Below, piece by piece: positions 29,304-38,699 of a DNA stretch of 64,000 bases; position 1 is the stretch's first letter, and every line of letters starts with the position of its first letter. The notes under the pieces were generated by a model. That model made no database searches, had not been told where the DNA came from, and saw only the letters and a list, made by a program, of their open reading frames with translations. Source of the DNA: Mesobacillus sp. AQ2 (GTDB taxonomy: Bacteria; Bacillota; Bacilli; Bacillales; Cytobacillaceae); NCBI RefSeq assembly GCF_030122805.1, contig NZ_CP126080.1, positions 3,663,001 through 3,727,000 on the forward strand, read 5' to 3'. The position numbers and the translations under genes were made by a program.

Positions 29304-30270
29304 TTATTTTCAACTCCTCGGTATGCCCTGGATGGTTTTTTTCTGTCAAAATCCTTGCTGCTTTTGGACATACATGGATTTTCAAAGGTGTATGCCCAAT
29401 TGCTTCACAATCGGCATGGGCCAACACTGCCTCTGGTGATTCGATGGTAATGGACTTGCCGGTATATTGCTCAACTTCCTTGAACTTTGTGTGCTTTCCC
29501 CAGAAGACACTGGCGAAAACCAGCAGCAGCTTCCATCTGGAGATCCTGTGAACAACGGTAACATCGAGAATCGCATCATCCGGCAGAGCCTCCGGAGCAA
29601 TCTTCATGCCCCCTCCGTAGTATGGCTGGTTCGAAACGGTCACAAACCACGCATTATCAAAATGAAACCCTCTCCCGTCAATCGTTATATAAAGAGGGAG
29701 GGTTCGGAAAGTGAGCAGTTTTTTTGCAAGAATATAAACATAGACAAGCCTGCCCAGCGAAACACGGTTCAGCAGCAGTTTCATCCTTGATTCATTGGAT
29801 TCTTTTGCGACCGCGGCATCAAAGCCTACCCCCATATTATTCATGAAATAGGTTTCATGTAATTCCTTGTGCTGGATTTTTCCGAGGTCGATTTCAAAAG
29901 TCCGGGAATTGCTCTGGTCAATCACCAAACGCAATGCTTCGGATGCTTTTCGCGGAATGGAAAATCCCCTTGAAAAATCATTACCGGACCCGCCGGGAAT
30001 GAAACCAATATTAATATTAGGATACGTTGCCGTGCCATTCACCACTTCATGCAGCGTACCGTCTCCCCCAACTGCCGTGATTGTTGCCTGCCTGCCGCTT
30101 AACTTGCGCGCAATTGACCCGGCGAGCTCTTCCGCATGTCCCGCTCGTTCGGTAAAAAAGGCAAGGTACGGGATATCCATGGTTTCGAGCTCTGCCTCTA
30201 GCCTTCTCCAAATCTCCCTGCAGCTCCCATTTTTCGCATTCGGATTGACGATGAAATAGGTTTTCTCCAT
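29290..30270 (-). CDS. ytlR: Diacylglycerol kinase-family lipid kinase (YtlR)
   Basis: 326 residues. DAGK catalytic domain with VNPNAKNG at the N-terminus, AVGGDGTLHEVVNG (about residues 66-79) and PGGSGNDFSRG (about 93-103). It phosphorylates diacylglycerol or a related lipid at the membrane face. The stop overlaps amyX. The exact substrate is not shown by sequence. Confidence 0.88.
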   Translation of the reverse strand: MEKTYFIVNPNAKNGSCREIWRRLEAELETMDIPYLAFFTERAGHAEELAGSIARKLSGRQATITAVGGDGTLHEVVNGTATYPNINIGFIPGGSGNDFSRGFSIPRKASEALRLVIDQSNSRTFEIDLGKIQHKELHETYFMNNMGVGFDAAVAKESNESRMKLLLNRVSLGRLVYVYILAKKLLTFRTLPLYITIDGRGFHFDNAWFVTVSNQPYYGGGMKIAPEALPDDAILDVTVVHRISRWKLLLVFASVFWGKHTKFKEVEQYTGKSITIESPEAVLAHADCEAIGHTPLKIHVCPKAARILTEKNHPGHTEELKINDCH

Positions 30271-30318
30271 ATGACCAAACCTTTATCTATTTATTAGGTT
30301 CTTAACTTGCCAAATCTC

Positions 30319-31290
30319 TTACTTTTCTTCCCCAGGGCGGTTTTCCCATTCAAGTCTCCTGACCGATGTTGTCTGGCAAAATTGGAGCAGTACCTGTGCC
30401 GCTTTTAATTGCATATGCTTTAATGGAGATTTCATTCCTCTCTGGGCCAAGAACCATTCCTCGAAATTTCGTTTATCGATGAACTGCACCCCATATGGCG
30501 GCAAAGGATAGTCAAAGTAGCCGTTTCGGCTCAACAGCAATTTTTGCACAGGCAGATCCACCCCGTACATATCAAAAAGAGATTTGACGATTTTCTCTGT
30601 TCTGTTCAAGGCAATCAGCGGATTGAGGATTTTCGTTTCCTTATTTTTTGTCTTTTTTATCCAGAATCGGTCCTTCGAGCCGACAAAAGCAGCATCCTCT
30701 TCTGCTTCAACAAATGAAATACAAATAGCTGCAGAAGGAGTGACCAATACCAATTCTGCTTCAACCGGCGCTTTTTTCAGTAAAAAGATAGGTTTATATA
30801 AAATGAGGAAGGTATCCGGAAAACGCTGAAGCAAAAACTTCAGGGTCCGGTCATGGGTGAATTCTTTTGCGATAAAGGATCTTTCTATCAATGTGGAACT
30901 TGCCCACTTAAGCTGGAACGGCAGCAAATTATCGAGGAAATGCTGCTTCAATTCATCTTCTGTTTTAATGCTGCTGATAGAAGATAATGCATCGGCATCC
31001 ATAAGAATGTCGTGGTCATCACTTTGTCCCGGGCTTTCAGGAACAATTTCCTCATCCTTTACTGTTCCGGGCTGGCGGATCCTGCTCTTGATTTTATCAA
31101 GGATAGAATCAGGCAGTTCTGGTGATGATTCGTTCTTTAAATCTTTATATGGCTGGCCATGTCCGTTCTCCCATTTCTCCTTCAATCCCTCCCATTGCTT
31201 TTTCTTCAGCCGGACATATCTCGAAGGATAAAGATAAATATCCTGGGCATAGCGTGATACATAGTCTTGTAGTTTGATTAATTGTGCCAT
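30319..31290 (-). CDS. ytlQ: YtlQ-like protein
   Basis: 323 residues of unknown function, corresponding by position and general character to B. subtilis YtlQ. The C-terminal half (about 130-315) has the alternating hydrophobic pattern of an alpha/beta fold that may be nuclease-related; I cannot identify catalytic residues with confidence. The N-terminal 110 residues are charged and low complexity. Follows thpR in the same direction. Confidence 0.75.
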   Translation of the reverse strand: MAQLIKLQDYVSRYAQDIYLYPSRYVRLKKKQWEGLKEKWENGHGQPYKDLKNESSPELPDSILDKIKSRIRQPGTVKDEEIVPESPGQSDDHDILMDADALSSISSIKTEDELKQHFLDNLLPFQLKWASSTLIERSFIAKEFTHDRTLKFLLQRFPDTFLILYKPIFLLKKAPVEAELVLVTPSAAICISFVEAEEDAAFVGSKDRFWIKKTKNKETKILNPLIALNRTEKIVKSLFDMYGVDLPVQKLLLSRNGYFDYPLPPYGVQFIDKRNFEEWFLAQRGMKSPLKHMQLKAAQVLLQFCQTTSVRRLEWENRPGEEK

Positions 31291-31326
31291 AGATTGACCT
31301 GCCTTCGTACCTGTATCCCAGTGGCT

Positions 31327-31902
31327 TTATTTACCGGGAGCAAGCGGGAATTGTTTGATTGGTTCATATTTAGGACTTTTCCCCAGATGGGTCTTGTACA
31401 AAACGACCCTTCCGGCCTGAAAAGAAATTTGTTCGTTTTTAAATGTGTTCACTGCCTCAAGTGTTCCAGAGGAAAAAGGAGTTTCCCCCATCCATTTCCT
31501 GGCGATGGTAATATGAGGACTGAAGGGACGCTTTTCAAGGGTGAACCCTGAATCCAGGCAAGCTGAGAATACATCCTGCCTTACTCCCCTCAACTCCTGT
31601 GATTCTTCGAGCCCAGCCCAGAAAATCCGTGGTGCGTCTCTGCGGCCAAAAAAGCCAAGGTGATCGATTTTCATCTCAAATGGGGTCTTCAACTTTATAG
31701 CTGCTTCAATTCGTTCACTGGCAGCTTTCATTTTGTCATCAGGAGCATTCCCAAGAAACGCCAGTGTGATATGTAGATCCTGAGGATGGACCCAGGTTTT
31801 GAATGGTAATTCTTCCTGCAGGTGTTCGATTTTGCTCTTGAATACTTCTTTGACTTCCCCAGGAAGTTCAAGAGCATAGAAAAAATGAGCATGCTGTCCC
31901 AT
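31327..31902 (-). CDS. thpR: RNA 2',3'-cyclic phosphodiesterase
   Basis: 191 residues from the ATG at 31900-31902, about 11 nt after AAAGGGTG. 2H phosphoesterase with both HxT motifs: HITLAFLG (about residue 44) and HITIARKW (about 129). Opens 2',3'-cyclic phosphates of RNA; may also act in tRNA ligation-type reactions. Corresponds to B. subtilis ytlP. A GTG 27 nt upstream has no ribosome site. Confidence 0.9.
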   Translation of the reverse strand: MGQHAHFFYALELPGEVKEVFKSKIEHLQEELPFKTWVHPQDLHITLAFLGNAPDDKMKAASERIEAAIKLKTPFEMKIDHLGFFGRRDAPRIFWAGLEESQELRGVRQDVFSACLDSGFTLEKRPFSPHITIARKWMGETPFSSGTLEAVNTFKNEQISFQAGRVVLYKTHLGKSPKYEPIKQFPLAPGK

Positions 31903-32000
31903 TAATGAAATACACCCTTTCTCGTCCACTTGAATTTATTGTAGCAAATGGCATGTAATATTGGCAGAAATTCCTTATGAACATTTATAATCCCTACAAG

Positions 32001-32029
32001 TTGATAGGAATAGTCTTTTTTTATATGAT
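32001..32029 (+). promoter_or_regulatory. Promoter of the cysteine synthase-like gene
   Basis: TTGATA (32001-32006), 17-bp spacer, TATGAT (32024-32029). The transcript would have a leader of about 90 nt before the start at 32125, in which I see no S-box or T-box. Confidence 0.7.
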
Positions 32030-32124
32030 AAAGAGAAGTTAACATTATTTTTCAGTTGCTGATAATCAATTATTCACTTAGATGGAATACTAAAGCAATC
32101 GAGTACATTCAAGGAGGCTATCTT

Positions 32125-33060
32125 ATGAGAGTCGTTAATAATATTGCAGCATTAATCGGTGAAACACCGCTGTTAAAATTAAACCGCCTGGCACCTGAGA
32201 GCGGAGCATCAGTTTATCTGAAGCTTGAATACTTCAATCCGAGCAAAAGTGTAAAAGACAGAGCTGCCTTTAACATGATCGTTACAGCAGAAAACGAAGG
32301 GAAGCTTAAGCCGGGCTCAACCATCATCGAGCCAACAAGCGGCAACACCGGAATCGGACTGGCGATGAATGCTGCGGCAAGAGGCTACAAAGCAATCCTC
32401 GTCATGCCCGATACAATGACAATGGAGAGAATCAACCTGTTAAAAGCTTACGGCGCAGAAGTCGTACTCACACCTGGAGATGAAAAAATGCCAGGTGCAA
32501 TCAAAAAAGCAGAAGAGTTATTGAAGGAAATACCAGACAGCTATATGCCAATGCAGTTCGAAAATGAAGCTAATCCTGATGCCCACCGGATGTCAACGGC
32601 AAAGGAAATCATCGAAGCGATGAAGGAACTAAAAAAACCGCTCAGCGCGTTCGTGGCTACAGCTGGAACAGGAGGCACAATCACCGGAACGGGTGAGGCA
32701 TTAAAAGAAGAATACCCAGACGTGGCAGTGCACGTTGTCGAACCAGCAGGGTCCCCTGTCCTGTCAGGCGGCAAGCCAGGGAAGCATAAACTGGTTGGCA
32801 CAAGCCCCGGATTCATTCCCGAGATCCTTAATCAGGATGTTTACGAAAAGATCCATAAAATCGAAGATGAGGACGCCTACGAAACCGCAAGAAGGCTCGC
32901 CAGGGAGGAAGGAATCCTAGTCGGCCCATCATCAGGCGCCGCATGCTTCGCAGCCATCAATGTCGCAAAACAGCTTAAGCCAGATGAAGTCGTCATCTGC
33001 ATTGCATGCGATACCGGGGAAAGATATCTTTCAAGCGATTTATTCCGGTTCGATGAGTAA
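32125..33060 (+). CDS. Cysteine synthase family protein
   Basis: 311 residues from the ATG at 32125-32127 after AAGGAGG. PLP fold-type II enzyme with the lysine-bearing NPSKSVKDRAA (about residue 41-45), phosphate loop SGNTG (about 72-76) and GTGGTITG. Likely O-acetylserine sulfhydrylase (cysteine from O-acetylserine and sulfide), corresponding to B. subtilis YtkP; cystathionine beta-synthase-type activity cannot be ruled out. Confidence 0.88.
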   Translation: MRVVNNIAALIGETPLLKLNRLAPESGASVYLKLEYFNPSKSVKDRAAFNMIVTAENEGKLKPGSTIIEPTSGNTGIGLAMNAAARGYKAILVMPDTMTMERINLLKAYGAEVVLTPGDEKMPGAIKKAEELLKEIPDSYMPMQFENEANPDAHRMSTAKEIIEAMKELKKPLSAFVATAGTGGTITGTGEALKEEYPDVAVHVVEPAGSPVLSGGKPGKHKLVGTSPGFIPEILNQDVYEKIHKIEDEDAYETARRLAREEGILVGPSSGAACFAAINVAKQLKPDEVVICIACDTGERYLSSDLFRFDE

Positions 33061-33069
33061 TCTATAGAG

Positions 33070-33098
33070 GACTCGCCATGAGATGGCGAGTTTTTTTA
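33070..33098 (+). terminator. Terminator of the cysteine synthase-like gene
   Basis: ACTCGCCAT gag ATGGCGAGT followed by TTTTTTT. Confidence 0.92.
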
Positions 33099-33128
33099 TA
33101 GGAGATTCATACCTTCTTGGTGTTTTAG

Positions 33129-33642
33129 TACCCTTATGTGTTCGGTTTCTCCTGAATAAGGGTATCTCCCGGGCTTTATCTTACCCTTATGCATCCCGTT
33201 TCTCTGGCATAAGGGTATCTCTCGGGCTTTATCTTACCCTTATGCTTCCGGTTCCTCTGGCATAAGGGTATCTCCCGGGCTTTATCTTGCCCTTATGCAT
33301 CCGGTTCCTCTGGCATAAGGGTATCTCTCGGGCTTTATCTTGCCCTTATGCATCCGGTTTCTCTGGCATAAGGGTATCTCCCGGGCTTTTTCTTACCCTT
33401 ATGCTTCCGGTTCCTCTGGCATAAGGGTATCTCCCGGGCTTTTTCTTACCCTTATGCATCAGATTTCTCTGGCATAAGGGTATCTCCCGGGCTTTTTCTT
33501 ACCCTTATGCATCCGGTTTCTCTGGCATAAGGGTATCTCCCGGACTTTATCTTGCCCTTATGCATCCGGTTTCTCTGGCATAAGGGTATCTCCCGGGCTT
33601 TATCTTGCCCTTATGCATCCGGTTTCTCTGGCATAAGGGTTC
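33129..33642. repeat. 53-bp tandem hairpin array, 10 units
   Basis: CCCTTATG starts at 33131, 33184, 33237, 33290, 33343, 33396, 33449, 33502, 33555 and 33608: nine intervals of exactly 53 bp. Each unit is an 11-bp stem TACCCTTATGC / GCATAAGGGTA around a conserved 14-nt loop (ATCCGGTTTCTCTG), then a linker TCTCCCGGGCTTTATCT. In four units the A of TACCC is G, which keeps a G-U pair on the plus-strand RNA. The array fills the convergent gap between the cysteine synthase-like gene and speD. There is no gene between 33099 and 33678. Confidence 0.95.
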
Positions 33643-33678
33643 CTTTCCGGCTTTGGGGTCTCTCTTGTACCGACAAAA

Positions 33679-33716
33679 TGAAAAACTGCAGACAAACAAT
33701 AGTTCGTCTGCAGTCT
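33679..33716 (-). terminator. Terminator of speD
   Basis: ACTGCAGAC / GTCTGCAGT hairpin followed on the minus strand by TTTTTCATTTT. Confidence 0.85.
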
Positions 33717-33747
33717 TAATGATTTATCAGCACATGTCTTCTTAGTG

Positions 33748-34602
33748 CTATTTGTCCATCTCTTCGTCTTCGTCTTCGTCTTCAAAAATCGTCCCCGAAT
33801 GGAGTGTCACTCCGGACACGATTTCTTCCATTTCAGCTTGGATCCTTTCGGTGATTTCTTCCCGTTCCTCGGGGGACAAAGATTCTTTCGTATAGCCGAA
33901 AAGATAATTATCTAAATCAAATTCTCTTAGCTTGCATTTGGTATGGAAAATGTTTTCCTGGTAGACATTGATATCGACCATATCAAATTGATCTTTCACA
34001 TTTTCCGGAATGTAGTTTTGAATCGAGCTTATGTCGTGGTCGATGAACAGCTTGTTCCCTTCTTTATCCCTTGTAAAGCCTCTTACCCTATAATCAATCG
34101 TCATCACATCGGTTTCGAAGGAATGGATAAGATAATTCAGGGCTTTCAGCGGTGTGATTTCTCCGCAGGTGGAGACATCGATATCGGCGCGGAATGTACT
34201 GATTCCTTCATCCGGGTGGAACTCCGGGTACGTATGGACCGTGATATGGCTTTTATCAAGCTGTAAAACTACATTGTCCGGAAGCGGCCCGGGCGATTCA
34301 TCATACGCTTCATCCGGCACCTCGACGACCGGCCCTTCGGATACGAGGATGGTCACGCTGGCTCCCTGGGGCACGTAGTCCTGCTTGGCCACATTAAGGA
34401 CATGTGCTCCAATGATATCCGCAACATGAGTAAGGATTTTGGTAAGCCGTTCTGCACTATACTGTTCATCAATATATTCAATATAAGCTTCACGTTCTTC
34501 CTTCGTCCTCGTATAACAGATGTCATACATATTAAAACTTAATGATTTTGTGAGATTATTAAATCCATGCAGTTCGATATGCTGTTCAGGTGTGAATTTC
34601 AT
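33748..34602 (-). CDS. speD: S-adenosylmethionine decarboxylase proenzyme, E. coli type
   Basis: 284 residues. The blocks [13 protein letters not shown] and [25 protein letters not shown] are those of the E. coli-type (class 1A, about 264 residues) enzyme rather than the short 126-residue B. subtilis SpeD. Self-cleavage should occur at Lys117-Ser118, turning Ser118 into the pyruvoyl group; the product supplies aminopropyl groups for spermidine. The extreme C-terminus is a run of acidic residues ([11 protein letters not shown]). The ATG follows AGGGGG. No other polyamine gene is in the window. Confidence 0.93.
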   Translation of the reverse strand: MKFTPEQHIELHGFNNLTKSLSFNMYDICYTRTKEEREAYIEYIDEQYSAERLTKILTHVADIIGAHVLNVAKQDYVPQGASVTILVSEGPVVEVPDEAYDESPGPLPDNVVLQLDKSHITVHTYPEFHPDEGISTFRADIDVSTCGEITPLKALNYLIHSFETDVMTIDYRVRGFTRDKEGNKLFIDHDISSIQNYIPENVKDQFDMVDINVYQENIFHTKCKLREFDLDNYLFGYTKESLSPEEREEITERIQAEMEEIVSGVTLHSGTIFEDEDEDEEMDK

Positions 34603-34761
34603 ATCTGTTCCCCCTGTTCGGTTTTCCTGCTGTACATTGTCTGAATGAACAAAAGCAGTCCTGGTGTTTTAAATATTTTTATGATACCCATTCCTGCCAA
34701 GAAAAAACAAAGCAAGCGATAATGGCAAAAGGGGTTCTGAACTGAAATGAATCTTACCGCA

Positions 34762-34793
34762 TAAAAAAACCTGCAGCTTTTAAGCCGCAGGTT
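34762..34793 (-). terminator. Terminator of dat
   Basis: AACCTGCGGC / GCTGCAGGTT hairpin followed by TTTTTTT on the minus strand. Confidence 0.88.
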
Positions 34794-34798
34794 CATGA

Positions 34799-35653
34799 TC
34801 AGATATTTCCGCATTGGCGTTCGATTTCTGCTTTAAAAAGGGTTTGAAGCTTCCTCGTGACTGAACCAGGCTGCCCGTTTCCGACAGGGTTACCGGCCAC
34901 CTCGACAACTGGCATAACTTCGACGGTTGTACCAGATGAGAAGACTTCATCGGCTGAAGATAATTCCCCAAGCGTATATGCTCGCTCCTCAAAAGGAATG
35001 CCTTCATTCCTGCAGATTTCCAACACCTTTTGCCGTGAAATGCCATTCAGAATATGGTTGTCAGCCTGGTGGGTGATGACCACACCATCTTTAACAATCG
35101 AGATATTGGAATGGCTGCCCTCCGTAACAGTTTCTCCGCGATGGAGAATAGCCTCGAAACAGCCTGCTTCTGCCGCTTTTTGTTTCGAAAGCAAATTACC
35201 TAGCAAGTTCAGGCTTTTGATGTCACAGCGAAGCCAGCGGATATCTTCGTCAAGGATAGCACGTACACCTTTCTCCATCGGATCCACAGGGCGCGGTACC
35301 TTGCGCGTATATGCAACAAAGGTTGTCGCCACTTCTTCGCCTGGAAAAACATGATTTCGGGGTGAAGTTCCCCTTGTGAACTGCATGTACACGGTTCCGG
35401 TTTCCACTTCGTTTTTCGAAATTAGCTCTTCCATTCTTGCTAAAAGTTCTTCAGGGCTGTACGGGAGCTTCATCCTGATTTTTTCGGCACTCTCTGCAAG
35501 CCGGTTCAAATGCTCAATCCCGGTGAACATCTTCCCGTTGTATACACGAATGACCTCGTATACGCCATCACCAAACTGATAGCCTCTATCCTCAATATCC
35601 ACCTTGGCTTCGGTCCTGTCCAGCACCTTATCGTCTACAATTACATATTCCAT
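34799..35653 (-). CDS. dat: D-amino acid aminotransferase
   Basis: 284 residues, PLP fold-type IV. The catalytic lysine is in RCDIKSLNLLGN (Lys146). N-terminal EDRGYQFGDGVYEVIRVYNG and SNISIVKDGVV are family blocks. It interconverts D-alanine and D-glutamate with keto acids, feeding peptidoglycan. AAGGAGGG precedes the ATG. It lies directly downstream of pepV, with 32 bp between, and the two are probably co-transcribed. Confidence 0.94.
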   Translation of the reverse strand: MEYVIVDDKVLDRTEAKVDIEDRGYQFGDGVYEVIRVYNGKMFTGIEHLNRLAESAEKIRMKLPYSPEELLARMEELISKNEVETGTVYMQFTRGTSPRNHVFPGEEVATTFVAYTRKVPRPVDPMEKGVRAILDEDIRWLRCDIKSLNLLGNLLSKQKAAEAGCFEAILHRGETVTEGSHSNISIVKDGVVITHQADNHILNGISRQKVLEICRNEGIPFEERAYTLGELSSADEVFSSGTTVEVMPVVEVAGNPVGNGQPGSVTRKLQTLFKAEIERQCGNI

Positions 35654-35685
35654 TCGATTTCCCTCCTTGATTTTAAAAAAAACTA

Positions 35686-37101
35686 TTATTTTGCCAATTC
35701 ATAAATAGCCTGCGCGTAGATCGCCGTTGCTCGCAAAAGGTCCTCAATGATCATATACTCATCCTTCTGGTGTGCGATATCAGGTCTGCCAGGGAACAGC
35801 GGGCCAAATGCAACGCCGGATTTCAGTGACCTTGCATAAGTTCCCCCGCCAATCGAGATCAGCTCAGCCTTTTCACCAACCTGCTCTTCGTAAACCTTTT
35901 TTAACGTCTGGATCAGGAAATCATTTTCATCGACATGATGCGGATTGGAATTCGAGAAATTCTCGATGGCCAATCCTTCAGCCTCCAAAAGCTGATGCAG
36001 GATTTCTTTCGTTTTTTCCAGATTCGTCGTAACCGGATAACGCATATTCAATCCGGCACGGCCCCCGGTCTCGCGGGTATATGAAAGTTTGCCGACATTG
36101 ATCGTCAAGTCTCCGGTGATATCATCGGAAAATGCCACACCCAATTCCCTGCCTCGTGAATCCTTACCCAGGTATTTAGCGGCAAACTGAAAGAATTTTT
36201 CACTGTCTCCATCAAGACTCAATTCCGAAAGGAAGGCAGACATGAAAAGTCCTGCATTTTTTCCGTTGTCAGGCTCCATGCCATGGGCTGAAACTCCTTC
36301 CAGCTCAAGGACTAGCCTGCCGCTCTCGACGGTCACCTTGCCATCCAGTTCATTTTTTCGCTTAAATTCGTCAAAGCGCTGGACAATATCTGTCTGGCCC
36401 TGCTGAACAGCCAGCACAGCTTTTGCAAAATCAGGCACCATATTATATCGGCGTCCGGATGAAAACTCGATTACTTCGGCATCAAAGCCTTCTTTTTCTA
36501 TACCAGCGGCCTTGCACACTAAATCATAATCAGCGATTCCTTTTTCAGCATAGATGATCGGAAAATCAGCATCCGGAGCGAATCCCATCGAAGGCATTTC
36601 TTCATGCTCAAAATAGTGGTCGACACAACGCCAGTCGCTTTCCTCATCTGTGCCAATGATCATTCTTACACGCTTATTAAGGGGCAAGCCCAATTCTTTG
36701 ACGATTTTCATAGCATAATATGCTGCCAGGGTTGGACCTTTGTCATCGATTGCGCCGCGGGCATAGATTTTCCCATCACGAATTTCAGCGCCATAAGGGT
36801 CGCTGGACCATCCATCCCCTTCTGGCACGACATCGACATGACAGAGAACACCCACAATATCATCTCCCTGCCCGAATTCGAGATGGCCGGCAAGATTGCC
36901 AACATTTTTGGCGGTAAAGCCATCCTTTTCACCCAATTGAAGCATGAAATCCAATGCTTCTTTTACACCTTCACCAAGCGGCGCGTCTGGAGTGCTGTTC
37001 TCTTCATCAAGAACACTCTTGATTTTCAACAGGTCCTGAGCATCTTTGATCAAATCCGCTTCTCTTTTCTCTACTTCCTTCGTCCAGTTGATCGAAGTCA
37101 T
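35686..37101 (-). CDS. pepV: Dipeptidase PepV
   Basis: 471 residues from the ATG at 37099-37101, 9 nt after GGAGG; the extra 20 residues upstream lack a ribosome site. M20 dizinc dipeptidase: VLCHVDVVPEGDGW, GAIDDKGPTLAA, GTDEESDW and the terminal SIGGGTYARSL motif are intact. Cleaves dipeptides including beta-alanyl and D-amino acid types in the cytoplasm. Confidence 0.95.
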   Translation of the reverse strand: MTSINWTKEVEKREADLIKDAQDLLKIKSVLDEENSTPDAPLGEGVKEALDFMLQLGEKDGFTAKNVGNLAGHLEFGQGDDIVGVLCHVDVVPEGDGWSSDPYGAEIRDGKIYARGAIDDKGPTLAAYYAMKIVKELGLPLNKRVRMIIGTDEESDWRCVDHYFEHEEMPSMGFAPDADFPIIYAEKGIADYDLVCKAAGIEKEGFDAEVIEFSSGRRYNMVPDFAKAVLAVQQGQTDIVQRFDEFKRKNELDGKVTVESGRLVLELEGVSAHGMEPDNGKNAGLFMSAFLSELSLDGDSEKFFQFAAKYLGKDSRGRELGVAFSDDITGDLTINVGKLSYTRETGGRAGLNMRYPVTTNLEKTKEILHQLLEAEGLAIENFSNSNPHHVDENDFLIQTLKKVYEEQVGEKAELISIGGGTYARSLKSGVAFGPLFPGRPDIAHQKDEYMIIEDLLRATAIYAQAIYELAK

Positions 37102-37580
37102 GGTCAAAAACCTCCAAATGAGAGTTATATGTATATCTTTCTTTCCCCTGAAAGGATTCACCTAAGCGGGAAGATGTTCTTATTGTACCGCAAATCCCCA
37201 CTTGAAAACTTGAATTTTATTTTACTCCTTCCATTCGCTATTCGTAAACTTTCAATCACAATAAACTTTTCAAATTTTCTAACAACTGTCATATTTAGCC
37301 TGTTTAAAACCATATCGTTAAGTATATAAACCATATAGAGGGAGGCAGATAAATAACTAATTGTTAAATTTTCATAAAAAACAGTGAATAATCTGGAATT
37401 TTGTATTATTTAAGTGTAAAATAGTCCAAAAGGTAGGACATCTTATGACTTCCTTTTTAAAATGGACGCAAAAGGAGCTGTCTGGAAAGAAGAAAACTAC
37501 ATACTTGAGGATTCGTCTTCAATCAAAGTCGGTTGCAGGAAAATGACAAAGGGGTTTAAAAAAGGATAGGGAGTGGTTGT
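37102..37580. other. Intergenic region pepV / ytzE
   Basis: A 479-bp divergent gap. It holds A/T-rich promoter-like stretches, a GGGAGG not followed by a start codon (37340), and one possible 33-codon ORF (37445-37546). No repeat array or known RNA is visible. Confidence 0.6.
37445..37546 (+). CDS. Possible 33-aa basic peptide
   Basis: ATG at 37445 follows AAAGGTAGGA by about 6 nt. The peptide begins MTSFLKWTQKELSGKKK and is strongly basic. It lies 34 bp before ytzE in the same direction and could be a leader peptide, a small gene, or chance. Confidence 0.25.
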   Translation: MTSFLKWTQKELSGKKKTTYLRIRLQSKSVAGK

Positions 37581-37802
37581 TTGAAACCTTCGACTAACCG
37601 GATGATAAACCGCATCAAATCCATCTACATGTATATATGTCAGAATGGAACTGTCACAACTCAAGATCTTGTAGAGGAATTCGGAATTACTCCTCGAACC
37701 ATCCAGAGGGATTTGAATGTCCTGGCTTATAACGACTTAGTGAAAAGTCCGAGCCGAGGTAAATGGACAACGACCCGGAAAAAAGTAAAGATGTCGTCAT
37801 AG
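37581..37802 (+). CDS. ytzE: DeoR-type helix-turn-helix protein YtzE
   Basis: 73 residues, TTG start after AGGGAGTGG. It consists of just a DeoR-type winged helix: NGTVTTQDLVEEFGITPRTIQRDLNVLAYNDLV contains the helix-turn-helix. There is no ligand-binding domain, so it is either a small stand-alone DNA binder or a reduced regulator. Corresponds to B. subtilis YtzE. Confidence 0.88.
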   Translation: MKPSTNRMINRIKSIYMYICQNGTVTTQDLVEEFGITPRTIQRDLNVLAYNDLVKSPSRGKWTTTRKKVKMSS

Positions 37803-37844
37803 CAGAAAAATAGAAACGTATGGCACTAAACAATTAAAAATAAG

Positions 37845-37880
37845 AAAAAATCGCCGGGGGAGCACCCTCGGCGATTTTTT
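37845..37880. terminator. Bidirectional terminator ytzE / ytzG
   Basis: AAAAAATCGCCG ... CGGCGATTTTTT with T-runs on both strands. Confidence 0.92.
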
Positions 37881-38595
37881 ATACTTCATAGTTTTGCAGC
37901 ATTTCGACTTCTTCGTCGGTAAGCTCCCTGTACTCTCCAAGTTCAAGTGTTTCATCAAGCTCAAGCGGGCCCATCGACAATCTCTTCAGGTATACAACCC
38001 TTTTCCCCACTGCCTGGAACATCCTCTTCACCTGATGGAACTTCCCTTCTGTAATAGTCAGTTCGATATCGGAAGTCAAACCGGATTTTAAGATGACAAG
38101 CTCCCCAGGTTTTGTCTCATAGCCGTCATCAAGGGTGACACCCTGTTTAAATGCTTCAATGTCCGCTTCTGTTACTTCCCCCTCGATCACTGCAAAATAC
38201 GTTTTCGGAACATGCCTTTTAGGCGATAGCAGCCTGTGGGACAACTGTCCGTCATTCGTGATCAATAGCAGGCCTTCCGTATCCTTATCAAGCCTTCCGA
38301 CCGGAAAAGGCTCAAAGACCAAATCCTCCATCTCAAGCAGGTCGATGACCGTCTCATCATGGTTGTCTTCAGTTGCAGAGATGACACCAGGCGGCTTGTT
38401 CATCATCAAATAAATAAACTCTCGATAATGAATTTCCTCTCCATTCAAAGTGATGAAGTCTTTTTCAGGGTCAACATGCTGTTTAGCATCCTTGATGGCT
38501 TCGCCATTCACTTTAACAGCACCATCTTTTAAAAGTTTTTTCACATCTTTCCTGCTCCCATATCCAAGGTTGGAAAGCACTTTATCTATTCTCAT
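37879..38595 (-). CDS. ytzG: RsuA-family 16S rRNA pseudouridine synthase
   Basis: 238 residues. An N-terminal S4 RNA-binding domain (residues 1-60) precedes a pseudouridine synthase domain with the catalytic-aspartate motif GRLDKDTEGLLL (about 100-111). RsuA modifies U516 of 16S rRNA; target assignment is by family. The ATG follows GAGGGGG. Confidence 0.9.
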   Translation of the reverse strand: MRIDKVLSNLGYGSRKDVKKLLKDGAVKVNGEAIKDAKQHVDPEKDFITLNGEEIHYREFIYLMMNKPPGVISATEDNHDETVIDLLEMEDLVFEPFPVGRLDKDTEGLLLITNDGQLSHRLLSPKRHVPKTYFAVIEGEVTEADIEAFKQGVTLDDGYETKPGELVILKSGLTSDIELTITEGKFHQVKRMFQAVGKRVVYLKRLSMGPLELDETLELGEYRELTDEEVEMLQNYEV

Positions 38596-38699
38596 GGTAT
38601 ACCCCCTCTAATTCACATGGGCATAAGCCCATTCCATTTCCTTTTGCCATACATAGACTAATATCATAATTTACATCAGATTACGAGGAGATGACCTTA

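Noticed and set aside
33083-33265. 60-aa ORF
   Set aside because: Starts inside the terminator and runs into the 53-bp array.
36604-37329. 241-aa ORF on the plus strand
   Set aside because: Antisense to pepV, no ribosome site, no family resemblance.
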